From: Leguminivora glycinivorella
Taxonomy: Eukaryota; Arthropoda; Insecta; Lepidoptera; Tortricidae
Assembly: GCF_023078275.1 (NCBI RefSeq)
Contig: NC_062982.1
Location: 9,064,501-9,128,500, forward strand
Direction: 5' to 3'
DNA: 64,000 bases
Every line of letters starts with the position of its first letter. Positions within the stretch are counted from its first letter, which is position 1. Of the stretch, positions 24,201 through 36,200 are shown piece by piece. Both the position numbers and the translations under genes were made by a program. The notes under the pieces were generated by a model. The model searched no databases. It saw nothing but the letters and a program-made list of their open reading frames with translations, and had not been told where the DNA came from.

Positions 24201-27200
24201 AAAGTTTACTAGCTCGCGGTGGGACCAGTGCCTTAGTTGATTGTTTTCGACATCACTCTCAGTATGTTTCGTTGTCTTGAGCTTGTAATTTGTGCTACTT
24301 AGTTATAAACCTTGTCCATAAAAAACAAACGACTATAATGTATTAACAAAGATCTGCGAAAAAGGTTCATCACCTATGGCAATCTTTCTTATTTGAGACT
24401 TTTTACACGATTATAGAATGTTCGGGGGACTAAAATAGGGATTGTCTGTCTCTCTCACTGGGTTAGAAAGTCTTGGTAGGGATAAAGCTGTCAATGAACC
24501 CGTTATTAAAACGCGATTGGTAAATTTTAATCCAATTTGAATGTAAATGCATCTCTACGTTTGTTTACAGGCCAGCATGGGGTTACAAATGCATCGCAGA
24601 AGAAGGCTGCCAACGCTCTGACAAGCCAATCACGGTCTCTGATACCACACTCTTCGATAGCTTGGACTTATGTCGGACGGTGTGTGGTCGATTCGGCGGG
24701 ATCTGGCCGAGACCTGTCACTGCTGCGATTAGCATGCAGACTGTGAAGATACACCCTAATTATTTGAGGTAAGAAATAGAAGTTTTTTTTTTAATTATAA
24801 ATGGGCTTACTCTTGACCACAGACTAGCCAAAGGTAAAGACGTGGCCTACGATGGAGTGAGCTCGCCCAGAAGATGCCTGTTCACTCTTGATTTGAAGGT
24901 TGCCGGGTTATATGAGGGTTGAAGTTACCTTCCTACAACTACAGCTCAGAAAATCCTGTTAGTGTTACAGCCTTAGAAACCTTAACGGCCCAGCCACGAC
25001 ATTGGTCTAAGCGCGGCAGCGGTGAGCGGCGGCCATACATTGGAGCGAGACACAGCGATGGGACTTTTCATTCGCACGTATGGCTGCCGCTCACCGCTGC
25101 CGCGCTTAGACCAATGTCGTGGCTGAGCCGTAAGAGACTCATGTCGGACTGTCTGACGAAATCTGGCCCAGATCTATCACTGCTGCCTTAAGCATGCACT
25201 ATTTGAGGGAAGTAGAATTGACATATCAGGGTACGTAGCCGAATGGCACAAACACTCACAAAACGAAACGCTCGTAGATATCTATCTCTATAGCTCTTGC
25301 GTATTGGCGCGACAGAGCCAGACTACCTTTCGCGGCGTTTCGTTTTCATTTCGCGTCGCAGAAATGCCATGCGGCTACGGCACCAGGTCAGAGTTAGAGG
25401 GCCAATCGCACTTGAATTATAAGATACCTACACTTTATGGAGCTTTTCATTACTTTGCGGTATTTGGTCTATATTGTATAGTAATGTATGTATAAATTAA
25501 TTCTTGATACGTCTAAACTAAATATGGTTTAAAGTCGCACATAGTTTATTAAACGAGTAAATAAATGCAAAGTGAATTCTCTTGGCCTGACATCTATATT
25601 ATATATTTTTCATTAATGATACTTCTAGCTACTTAACTTTACGATGTTTCGCTTTAATTCAAATTTATTGCACTCGAATGACGACTTTGACGAGGGTCAA
25701 TTAGTATAACCTAAATACTGTGTCCGACACAAAGTGTTAAATAATTGTAGCATAATAGCTGCGAGAGATATGTTATCGCAGAGGAAAGTTACATTTATTA
25801 ATATATATTATTAAATTATTATATATCAAATGATATATAAATCAGAAAATAGAGTGGTGCATTGGATGCTGTGTGTGTTTCATGACTTTCTAGAGAACGC
25901 GTGTTTAATATTTCTTGAAGACCATGCGCAGTGTGTGTGCGATGTCTTTTAAAGTTTTTATTTTTGGGTAGTTTACTGATAATATTAAATATACTAATTA
26001 TAAGCACAATAAACAAATAACTTCCTATAATGTAGCGATAAGAAAAAACGCGAATCACAATTTCTACATACGCTCATAATCTGCTACAAATCCTTTTGCA
26101 CCAAAGAAATTCTACTCCATATGTAGATTTTCTCAAATACTATGCGTATGTAAATGACGAAATTTATAAATAAGTAACTAACCTAAATAAACATTTCAAA
26201 AGCACTCATTACTATGAAATAAATTCTAGTATAACCGTGCGGACATCGTTCAAGAGGAATAAAAATAATCATAAAACCCGTAAACGTTGAGAGTTATGTG
26301 ACACGAAATCCAGATAAATATAATAGGGCAGGTGTCTCCTGGTCGTCTGCGTGGGTTATTCCTGGGGTTTTATTCACACCGCTTGCAAATTTAATATGGA
26401 CTTTCCAACCAGACAAATAAACATTATGGGACATAGTTACACAGATTGACTGAGTCCCACGGTAAGCTTGTCCCAAGAAGGCTTGTGCTGTGAGTACAAG
26501 ACAACGATATAAGTACATAATAAAAAAAAACTTATATACATATAAAACACCCATGACTCGGGAACAAATATCTGTGTTCATCAAATCATCACACAAATAA
26601 ATGCCCTTACTGGGATTCTAATCCAGAACCATCGGCATAACAGGCAGGGTCACTACCGACTGCGCTAATAGACTGGTCGTTGACCGCTACTATGATTTAA
26701 CAATGATGCTGATTATCCGTACCAGGGTACCTTAGTACGTTCTACCAATTTGAATCATATGCCACTCTAGAACCCTGTCTTATTGACACCGTGCATTATT
26801 GGCCATAGAAGTCACTTTTGACGGTGACTGTGAAAAGGTTCTACAGTGGCCTGGGATTCAAATTTGCCTGTACCTTCGTAAGTGTATCGAAGTTAGCACT
26901 CCTTATCACTCTTCTGTGTAGATTACGTTTTTATCTACTTACGTCAACGATTGGCACTTCACTAGTCCGGCTGGTATTCTAGTCATCTTATACTGGACAT
27001 AAGTATCTAGAGACGGTAAGTTTCGTGAATTTAGCTAGGTCCGTCGACCGCGGCGCGTGCGCCGGTGACAAGTGATAGCCACTTTAGGAGCAGTCATGTG
27101 TCTCTGTCTTTGATGTAGTAGTGAGTTATTTTCGCTCTGATACTATTTTGCTCGTAGTTTTTGGAGTGGGTGACGTCTGGAGAGCTTGGATGTCAAAATA

Positions 27201-30200
27201 ACAGTTTCTCAGAGATACAGTCACCTGCATTTCTACGTTCTGCGTTCGCTGCGGTACCGTACTGAGGTGGTTTTGATACCTATATTACGCGAAGACTCGA
27301 AAACCACGTCGTAAAGAAGTGCTTTTCCATGGCTCAACCAACTAAAGGGAAGGGCAGACCTTTACCTCCCTGGATGGCAAAAGTCCAAAAGGACATGTAG
27401 GACAGACCTGTCTATTTAGTGACGATGCTCATCATCGAAATTTATGGCACCTCAAGATTGGGAAAACCGACCCCGCGTAACGGGAAAAGGCGAGAACAAA
27501 GAAGATCTCTGAAATCCTTCTCTACTGTATTTTCTATCCTACTTTACAAGATAACTATGTATAGTCAACCAATTAGGCCCTAGGCCACTTTAGAACTTTG
27601 TTATAGTGACATTATAAATCAGATTGTAAGAAATCTCGTACTGCTTGTCATTTTGACATGGTTGTAGAGTGGCCTAGGGTTCCAATGGTGTATCAATACT
27701 TTATTTATAAAAACTAGTAACAATAGAGTAAACAAGTAATAAAAACAAGACAAATAATTCAGATCTTCGCAATCTTGGTTTAGCTGGAGTTGGGAATGGC
27801 TGCTTCGTCATCAAAATTCAACAGTTTCGCTGCAGGTTTAAATTTGTGACGTGTGCCTCATATGCACATGCTGGTGGCTCGAATTATAGCAGTGCCAGGG
27901 TTAGGATTCCAATTGATTTGGTTGACTGTATGTGGCACTTAAAAATGTGAAGACGTAAGATCTAATCTTTTTAATTACAGCAAATATTGCAGGTAGGTAT
28001 AATTATGCTGATGATGAGTATTCTGCAATTAAATTGATATTGATCGATTTAGGTAATTCTACTGGCGAGAATTTCTTGCGGTATGTTGAGAAAATGTGCT
28101 TAACGTAACGTTAGGTGCCTAAGTAGACTGCCTACATAACGAAAAGTACATGAGTTTACGTTAAATACAAATTTAAATCAAAATCATGACTACTAGTACT
28201 AAAACGTGGCTATCAGTGGCCAAGCCGGTAATCGAATCCAGGGTACGTGCCATTCGCACAAACGATCAGCGCAATAGGCAAGAGCGATAGAGATAGATAT
28301 TTACGAGCGTTTTATTTTGTGAGCTGTTGTGCATTCAGCTACGCACACAGGTCTTCAGTTTACTTGACTAGCGTCTTTATCTTTACCCGGCCTTTGTTAG
28401 ATACATAATTATATATGTACATACATACAATCACACCCGTATCCCACAAAGGGATAGGCAGATAACATGAAACTACTTTAGTTTCAGTGACATACTTGGC
28501 AATTAAGAGGTTTAAAGAAAACGAATTGTGACTTTGCAGTAACAGGTTGCCAGCCTCTGCCCTACTCCTCTGTTAGGTACTTATTTTCTTATTGTTGTCT
28601 GATGCCAGCAACATACGATATATTCAGCATCGTTGTCAGATAAAGCGAGCATATTTATTTGCGAATTTTTGGTTAAGGTGCAATGTGCGGTGTTGCGTGA
28701 TTTTGCTGTAGGTACAGTCAACAGTCAACCATATGGAACCCTACGCCACTGTAGAACTATGTCATAGTGACGTTATAAATCGGACTGTAATCTAGAAACC
28801 TCTTACTGCTTGTCATTTTGACATGGTTGTAGAGTGGCCTAGGGTTCCAATTGGTTGACTGTAAAGAATTAGTGTTAAGCAAAGCCAAACACCGGTAATA
28901 GACATCCTTGAAAACTAGACATATCAAGATTATCATGTAGATCGGACTGACAATGTTGCATCTTTATTCAAAAAGTAGTAAGTACATGCAATGTTGTAAA
29001 ATACGATATTACTCTTGATATGGACACGTTATTTACTGTGATTTTTGATCCATAAACTGTAAATGCCATATAGTTTTATAACTCTCCCTCGTGTGCACTA
29101 ATGTGGCCTTGTACAAGTATTAATGATATGTATAATTGTATATATGCTATGTATGACTATGAATTGAGCATTTTTATACGAGACTCAGTTGTTGTTGAGT
29201 TAAAATGATTAAACGATTGAAGATATTGAAATTTAAAACCTTTAGTAAATTTATCTAAACCGCAGCCATTCCTGCTTGATAATGATAACAAGATAATGTC
29301 ATAATAAAGTAATTTGATTAGAAACATGTAGGTATTATTAGGTATGTACCTACTTAAATTTCAAGTTTGTTAGGTACCTACATATATTTATAATACATTT
29401 ATAACATAATCGAAACCATAAATTTAATCATATGACAGTTATAATGTTTATAATAACTGTATTCACATAGTCGACATGTGTTGCATTTATTTAACAATAC
29501 TTATTTGTTGTTTGTTTATGATAATTAATATAAACGATGCAACAATAAATTCAATACCACACATGTTTCATATGAGTAGAGTATCAATTTAATACTTAGT
29601 TACTTACTTATAATAAACCAAATATTATCCACTTATATTGTTAGTGTATTCTTTGTTTTTAATTTTGTCTGGTCTTCTAAAACTAAGTTTTGATTGTTTC
29701 AGTACGACAAAATAAGCACAAGAAATACCCTATTACGAGTAGAAGTAAATTACATGAACCAAAGGAGAGTCGTAATCGTTACTTCTTGATAAAAGAAGGC
29801 CTTTGACATTTATTATCTTTCCGATAATGTTTAAACGCTCACAACGGAGATTTTCTTGAATCGATTGTAGCATTTGTTACGGATTCGTTTGTGTATCGAT
29901 TCTTCAAAGGGCACGCGCTGGGCGCTATCCAAGAGGACTCGACTAAATATAGACAGTAAACAACAACGACTACACCAACCATAGGATTAGTCATAGCCAA
30001 GCGATTATACATTTAAAACAAGCTAACGTCACAATCGCTTAAGAGGATACGGTAGCGAAAATGCTAAAATGGAAAGGAGCCCCCTTTCAACTTGGGAATT
30101 TTAGTTAAATAAAACACTTGTAGTGTTATTAACTAGATTTATCGAAAAAAAATTGTCCATTAAGAACAACTCAGTCAAAAGATATTTCAAAAAAATCTTT

Positions 30201-33200
30201 AAAATCGAGGTTCCGCTCTCGACTCTTTCCTCCTTCAAAACTTAATCAATCGGAACGAAATTTGCGAATCTGAATAACAATGAAATAATCTATGTCGGAC
30301 CGTTTAGCTTTTTTGGTTAATTGTTACCAATCTTGAGTATCACACCTTTTTTTTGCGCCACAATGAAAAAGGCCGTTTTTGGAAATTTTTGATTGGCTCT
30401 AGAGTCTTTAAAAAGCAGAATATCAAAAAAATCAAAACGGTCCGACACAGATAAAAATAATAACAATCTGTGTTGAATATAAATCATTGCTCTAGGGAGG
30501 AAATAGTCGAGAGCGTTTGTATGGAGAATTGACCCCTACCGTATCGTCTTAAGCATCGTAGCTAGCTCTCCCTATCGCTCGTCTGTAGTGCCGCGACAGA
30601 ACTAGACTGCGTTTTGATCACCATGCACCGTCAACGATTGTCACTACGGCTAGGCCCTGGGCCCTGGGTACGTAGCCGAATGGCATAAACGCTCACGAAA
30701 CGCTCTTGAAACGAAACGCTCGTAGATATCTATCTCTATCGCTCTTGCGTATTAGCGCGACAGAGCCAGACTACCTTTCGTGGCGTTTCGTTTTCGTTCC
30801 GCATCGCAGAAATACCATTCGGCTGCGGCACCTGGTTTATATTAAGGTCTACAATAAAGCATGACAATGTTAGTGGATCTAAGCCATGCTTCGCGAGTTA
30901 TTAGTCGATGTGACAATTTATTGGCAGGAGATAAGAGAGTCGTCAACACAGATTACATAGTGATCGATTACCACTAGATATCTATCTAGGTAGGTATAAC
31001 ATTATATGAATTATATCTTATGTTGGTAAATAAATATTCGAGAACACTAATTCTTAAAAATTTAGATTCCCAGCCATTACAGATTTGCATTCCCATTTCG
31101 TGGATCTCAAACATTACATAAAGATTATCGAAATAGTTGGGTCAAACATACAAACAAAGATGAAAGACAGATTACACACGAGAAATTTCAGTAATATAGC
31201 CACTTACTTGTTTATACTGGTACAACAGCCGATTTAGGTATTTTGTAAAAAAGTTATCCGTGTTTTACGTGAGCAAAATAAATGTAGGTAGCCTACTGCA
31301 GACTTGCTCCATGCGTACCATTAGATACTGGAAAAAGAATAGGTAGGTACTAATGCTCTTTTTGCATTTTCAATTAGTTTAAGCAGTAAACTAGGTTTTT
31401 CCCGCGGCTTCGCCCGCGTACGTCGTCTTGTTTTTCCATACACACTTTGGACCCCCATTTCACCCCCTTGGGAGGTGAATTTTAAAATAGTTATTTGTTA
31501 TACAAAGGGGCAAAGTTGTATTTTAACGCCGAGTCTGGAATTTAAAAACGAGCAAGTGAAAGGAGTCTATAGTTGAAACACGAACTTGCGAGTTTTTCAA
31601 CACACGAGAAGTAAAATATATTTTGCACACGAGTGTAATACAAAGTTATAGTGTAATACTCACTATAGCGAGGAAACTACAACGCAAAAAATGCGTTTAT
31701 CACTGCTTCCAATAATTCTACAGGTGGTAAATCATCTTTATTACTAGATTCACCTACTTTTATCAATTTTAAAGCAGTTAATTTGACTTTATTCAAGGTC
31801 AAATTACTTTACCCACTAGTGGATAAAATGTGTTTTTACCCGCTGGTATTAAAGGACAAAACACGTGTTTCCGAGCTAGTGAGGGGAAAAATTCATTCTT
31901 AGTGCTCCTTTGCAACTTGTAAGGAACCTACGTGGCAAATTTGGGATATAAGGACCAGCGGTTTCGGCTGTGCGTTGATATGTCAATCAGTCATTCAGTT
32001 TCTTCTTTTATATATTTAGATAGGTAATATGTCTCTACTATACTTATAAAATGTTTTTAGCACAATCGCTGAACTGATAATAAGGGCATCAAATATTTGC
32101 GTAACTTGTGTCTATTAGGAAAAGAAAATACAAATCGACAGGAGAAAAGCCCCCTTTATTCCAAGTCAAAGTCATTACATAAAGTCAGTGACCTTCCGCT
32201 GGTCATATAGCATACATAAATCAATATTTGTTTTACAATCTCGCAAATTAGTTGATTCGGTGAACGACCGATGATCTATGGGATAACGGTTTTGCGATCC
32301 ATGGTTATGTGTGCTATAATATTCACCACGTATTCACAAAACATTTGAATATTACTAGATGGTGTTTTATTCAAGTAATATCTTTGTCCTGGGTATTATA
32401 TAGTTATTAAATATCTTCGTCTTTTATGTAATCTCAAGACCATACATGGGGTCCCGGACTTTTGATAGGCATGATCTGATCGACATTCAGTGGTAAGACC
32501 ACGTCTGTAGTTTGTTCCACATTTTTACCTTATTAGATTCGATGAAGAATCATGGTTTCGCCAGAGCAATCTAAACATGCAGCATAGCCGGATGGCAATC
32601 GTCGCCGCCAGACGCCGGCAGAAATGCAGTCTGGCTCTGTCGCGCTAATACGCAAGAGCGATAGAGACAGATAGTTATAAAACAGATATTATTGTCGTGA
32701 GCGTTTGTGCATTTGGCTACGTATACCCTGGATTCCAATTCGTTTGTCCCATCCTCAAACGCCCACTTTCTCAAGTTGTAAATATAAAAAGTCTTATTAT
32801 ATAGATTTTTATTGAATAACGTGATTTTACAACTATCGTGACTATAAGTATAATATTTAATATGCTATAAATATTTTAATGGGATTACAAATGACGAACA
32901 TTTATTTTATGTAGAATAAAAGCGTGAAGCTAAATGTATCGTAACACAATGCAACTTATCAGCTTGTTTCCGTTCCATATACATAAGTATCAGACGTTTA
33001 GGTATTGAATTTGAACAGCAGACAGTCTTAAAAATTCATAATCTTAAAAAAATATTTGTATGCAACCTGTCAGTTCAAACTGACAGAATTTTCAGATTGA
33101 ACTGACAGGTTGCGTACAAATCTTTTTTAAGATTATGAATTTTTAAACTTGTATGTGGCGTGCCTTAGAATTAAAAAGGACATTCTTCCACAAATTGACT

Positions 33201-36200
33201 AAGTTTCAAGGTGCATTCAAACAAATAAACGCCCATACCGGGATTAGAACGCAGGACTTTCGGATCTCCAGGCAATTAAGGTCACTGCCCGGCTGCCCGC
33301 TGGGCCCAGACCGTCATATCACATTATAAATGTATTGTCAAAAGACAGATCAATTATGGTGAAGTGGTATCAATTAGCGATTTGTTTGCCTTATTAATAT
33401 TTACCCAGATATCATTAACATGTCACTCAACTGTCACTTACGAATGTACCAACACCTAATCCAGCCCACAACAACGGTGTAGGTACATACCTCTAAAAAT
33501 AGTATTTTTTTAATGCATAGTTATTAAAATTTGAAATCATTTAACGATTTCTGTAAGAATGAGTTTCTGTCAGAAATCAGTGAGAAGAGGATGATAAGGA
33601 TCAATAATGAAAATTAAATACTAAGTAGTTATTTTTAAAACATATTATTCTCCTTTATTTATTTTCATTCTTAATTTAGGCTGTTTATAATATGAATATA
33701 AAAGTAAAATACAAAAACACATACAAAACAATATAAAAAAACATATAAACATATTATAAAACACCTAACCTAGGGTGCCGCCAGCAGCGGGGCAGGGCCC
33801 AAGCTGCCGGTGGTTAGGGCTGCAGAGAGAGGAACCGTCGGACTATCCGCGCCGTGTCCAAGATTATTACTTGATTGGACACACAAAGTAGATTTCCCTG
33901 AAACGATTTATGATATACATCATGGAATATCTTTTTGCGCTAAGCATGCTACGGTGCTGTTACAAATACTTCAACTGACCTAAGTAAATCTTTTTTCCCA
34001 GGTTTGACCTCATAGACGTGCCAGCTGAAACTCGCGCTATCCTCGTGAAAATGACCCACGTGGTCACCGCGAATCTCATGGCGGAGTGTGGCGGCAACGT
34101 GACAGAACTGGTTGAGACACCGGTGGTTGTCTACACCTCAGTCAAGTCCGCGGACACCAGTCTCACGTGGGCCACCGATGAGCATTACGCCTTGGATGTC
34201 CAGATAAAGGGTTATTAATTTCTTTTAAAGTACCTACTAAATTTGTTTTTTATCATGCAGAAACGTCTGTCTGCCTGTTAAGATGTATTCTGACGGGTAG
34301 ATGTTTGCTATAACGCCACCCTAAGGCGGTTGAGAATTGAGGGAATTAGGCATGGATAAATTCGCACACATCCAGCAGGCCTCCTTGGCGCAGTTGGAAG
34401 CGAGATGGCCCCGGCAAGGCCAGAGGTCGCAGGTCTTGCCGGAGGTGTGAATTTTTCCATTTTTCCTTTAATTTAAAAATATTTTTAATGTATTAGTAAT
34501 AAATTGCCAAAAACCGTGGTAGATAATATGTATTAGCGATTAATGTCACAGTATTGCGCTTCAACTCTCATTATTGTTAAGTACACGAAATACAAAAAGC
34601 GCTCCTCTTCAATCTCTCCATGGAGATCTTTGTTTCAAGCGTGAACAGGAACGCAGTATACGATACGAGCAAGTGGGAATAGGGTAAAGCTAAAGGAATA
34701 TATTATGGCCCCTGTACACACATGGCCAACGGTTCCACCAGCCCTTTGTGAAACCCCTTGGCCAAGATAAGAGCCGCTGTTTACACATTGGCGAACCAAT
34801 CACTTGGCATTGGCTCTTCATGAAAGATGGACGTGGAATGAAAAAATCTAGGAAATTCTTGGTCATAGACGTTGTCAGAAAAAAAATATTAAAAAATAAT
34901 AACCCCGTAGTAAAATTAAATTATTTGCAATATTAACAATTTTTTGAATATTCTGATAAGAACATTTATCTTTTTTAGGAAATACATTAAACATTTGCAA
35001 GGTTATTTTATTTCCTAAAATCTACACTATTATTGGCATAGATAAACTTATTATTTTCGTAAATATATCACTACTGTCCTCTCTGACGGCTGACGACCAA
35101 CTGAATGAAGCGCCAACGTGTAAACGCAGTTGGCCATTGGCGCCAAGATCCTTTGATGTGTGGACAAAAAACCGACACGAATCGGTTGGCCGGCAAGCGC
35201 AAGCGCCAACTGCCAACTTACGGCCAAGTAGCCCTCTACACACATGGCCAAGGGGGTTGGTGGAACTGTTGGCCATGTGTGTACAGCGGCCATTACGGTT
35301 AGGCTACCCGACTTAAAAAAAAAAAACCTTACCTCTCTTTACCTCTGGTCTTAATGTTGGTGGATACCTACTCAACTTCTGGTCATAGTTTATGGGGAAG
35401 CATTTCTGTAGTCAATCGAGACAAGCTTTTAAATCATACTAAAAATCAAGTAGGTTGCTAATTTGTATTAGCTAAATTAGTAATCGTAGATGAAAATACT
35501 TAATATTCATTTATTTAATGATGAAAATGAAATATCGTGGATCATGTCAACGCTATCTGTGCACTTAAAAGTTCAAGTTGAACAAACTTGCATGTCACGA
35601 TAATCGTTTAATCATTGTCGAACTCTTACATGGTCAACAGGTTGCTTGGGATTACCACAAAAAATGCTTATTCATTAGCTATACAAATCGCATTTCCATA
35701 TCATTGAGTAGGTACCTACTGCTAGCGGTAAAGAGTGCTGGTGTCAAATCCGTTCAAATCCTGATTCGTACCAATGAGTTTTTCGAGCTCAGGATTAATG
35801 CCGGATGCTGGCTTCTTGGTTAAAAAAAATCGTGCCGTAAGCGGACCGATCCCTAATACTTAAGTCCTAAAACATCCCTCTAGAAAGGTCAGATTAATCA
35901 AAAGATCAGTTAGTCGCTAATACAGCAATTAGCTGTATTAGTCTATCAATCCTAGGCTCACCTAGGATTTAAGTAAGAATTATGAAGCTGACGAGAAACT
36001 TATGCGATATTGTCTGCAATTTCCAGAGGGCACAGTCGCCGTCCACATATTCGCCGAAACCATCTACGGCGCTCGCCACGCGCTCGAAACCTTCACCCAG
36101 CTAGTCGCATCAGACCGACCCGATTTCCCCGCTCACGCCCGTTGCGGACTCCGTCTAGTCTCCGGCGCTAAGGTCCGGGACAGACCAGTGTACAAACATA

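Larger units (their letters stand above)
23241..24235. mobile_element. MITE of the AGGCACTGG family split by two LINE tails
   Basis: The left part (23241-23411) and the small right parts (about 23694-23721 and 24205-24235) together reproduce the layout of the intact MITE at 6041-6275, with its sequence interrupted twice. Confidence 0.85.
21201..24570 (+). other. Glycosidase intron 1
   Basis: A 3.37-kb intron holding a SINE (22386-22650), a LINE 3' fragment (23022-23180) and a MITE split by two LINE tails (23241-24235). No further coding exon was seen. Confidence 0.75.
24769..34001 (+). other. Glycosidase intron 2
   Basis: At 9.2 kb this is the largest intron of the gene. It contains the exon 2 copy, three MITEs of the GTAGCC family, three of the TACAGTCAAC family, two SINEs, a LINE tail and several unique MITEs. 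Between them, 25500-26400, 28870-30030 and 31900-32570 are AT-rich with nothing recognised. Confidence 0.7.

Noticed and set aside
27300..27500. Remnant of a LINE coding region ('ggcagacctttacctccctg')
   Set aside because: A few residues recall RTE proteins, but the similarity is too short to support a call.
34371..34480. tRNA gene or SINE head near 'ggcgcagttggaagcg'
   Set aside because: A box A-like stretch and some tRNA-like pairing can be drawn, but box B is poor and no body or tail of a known SINE follows.
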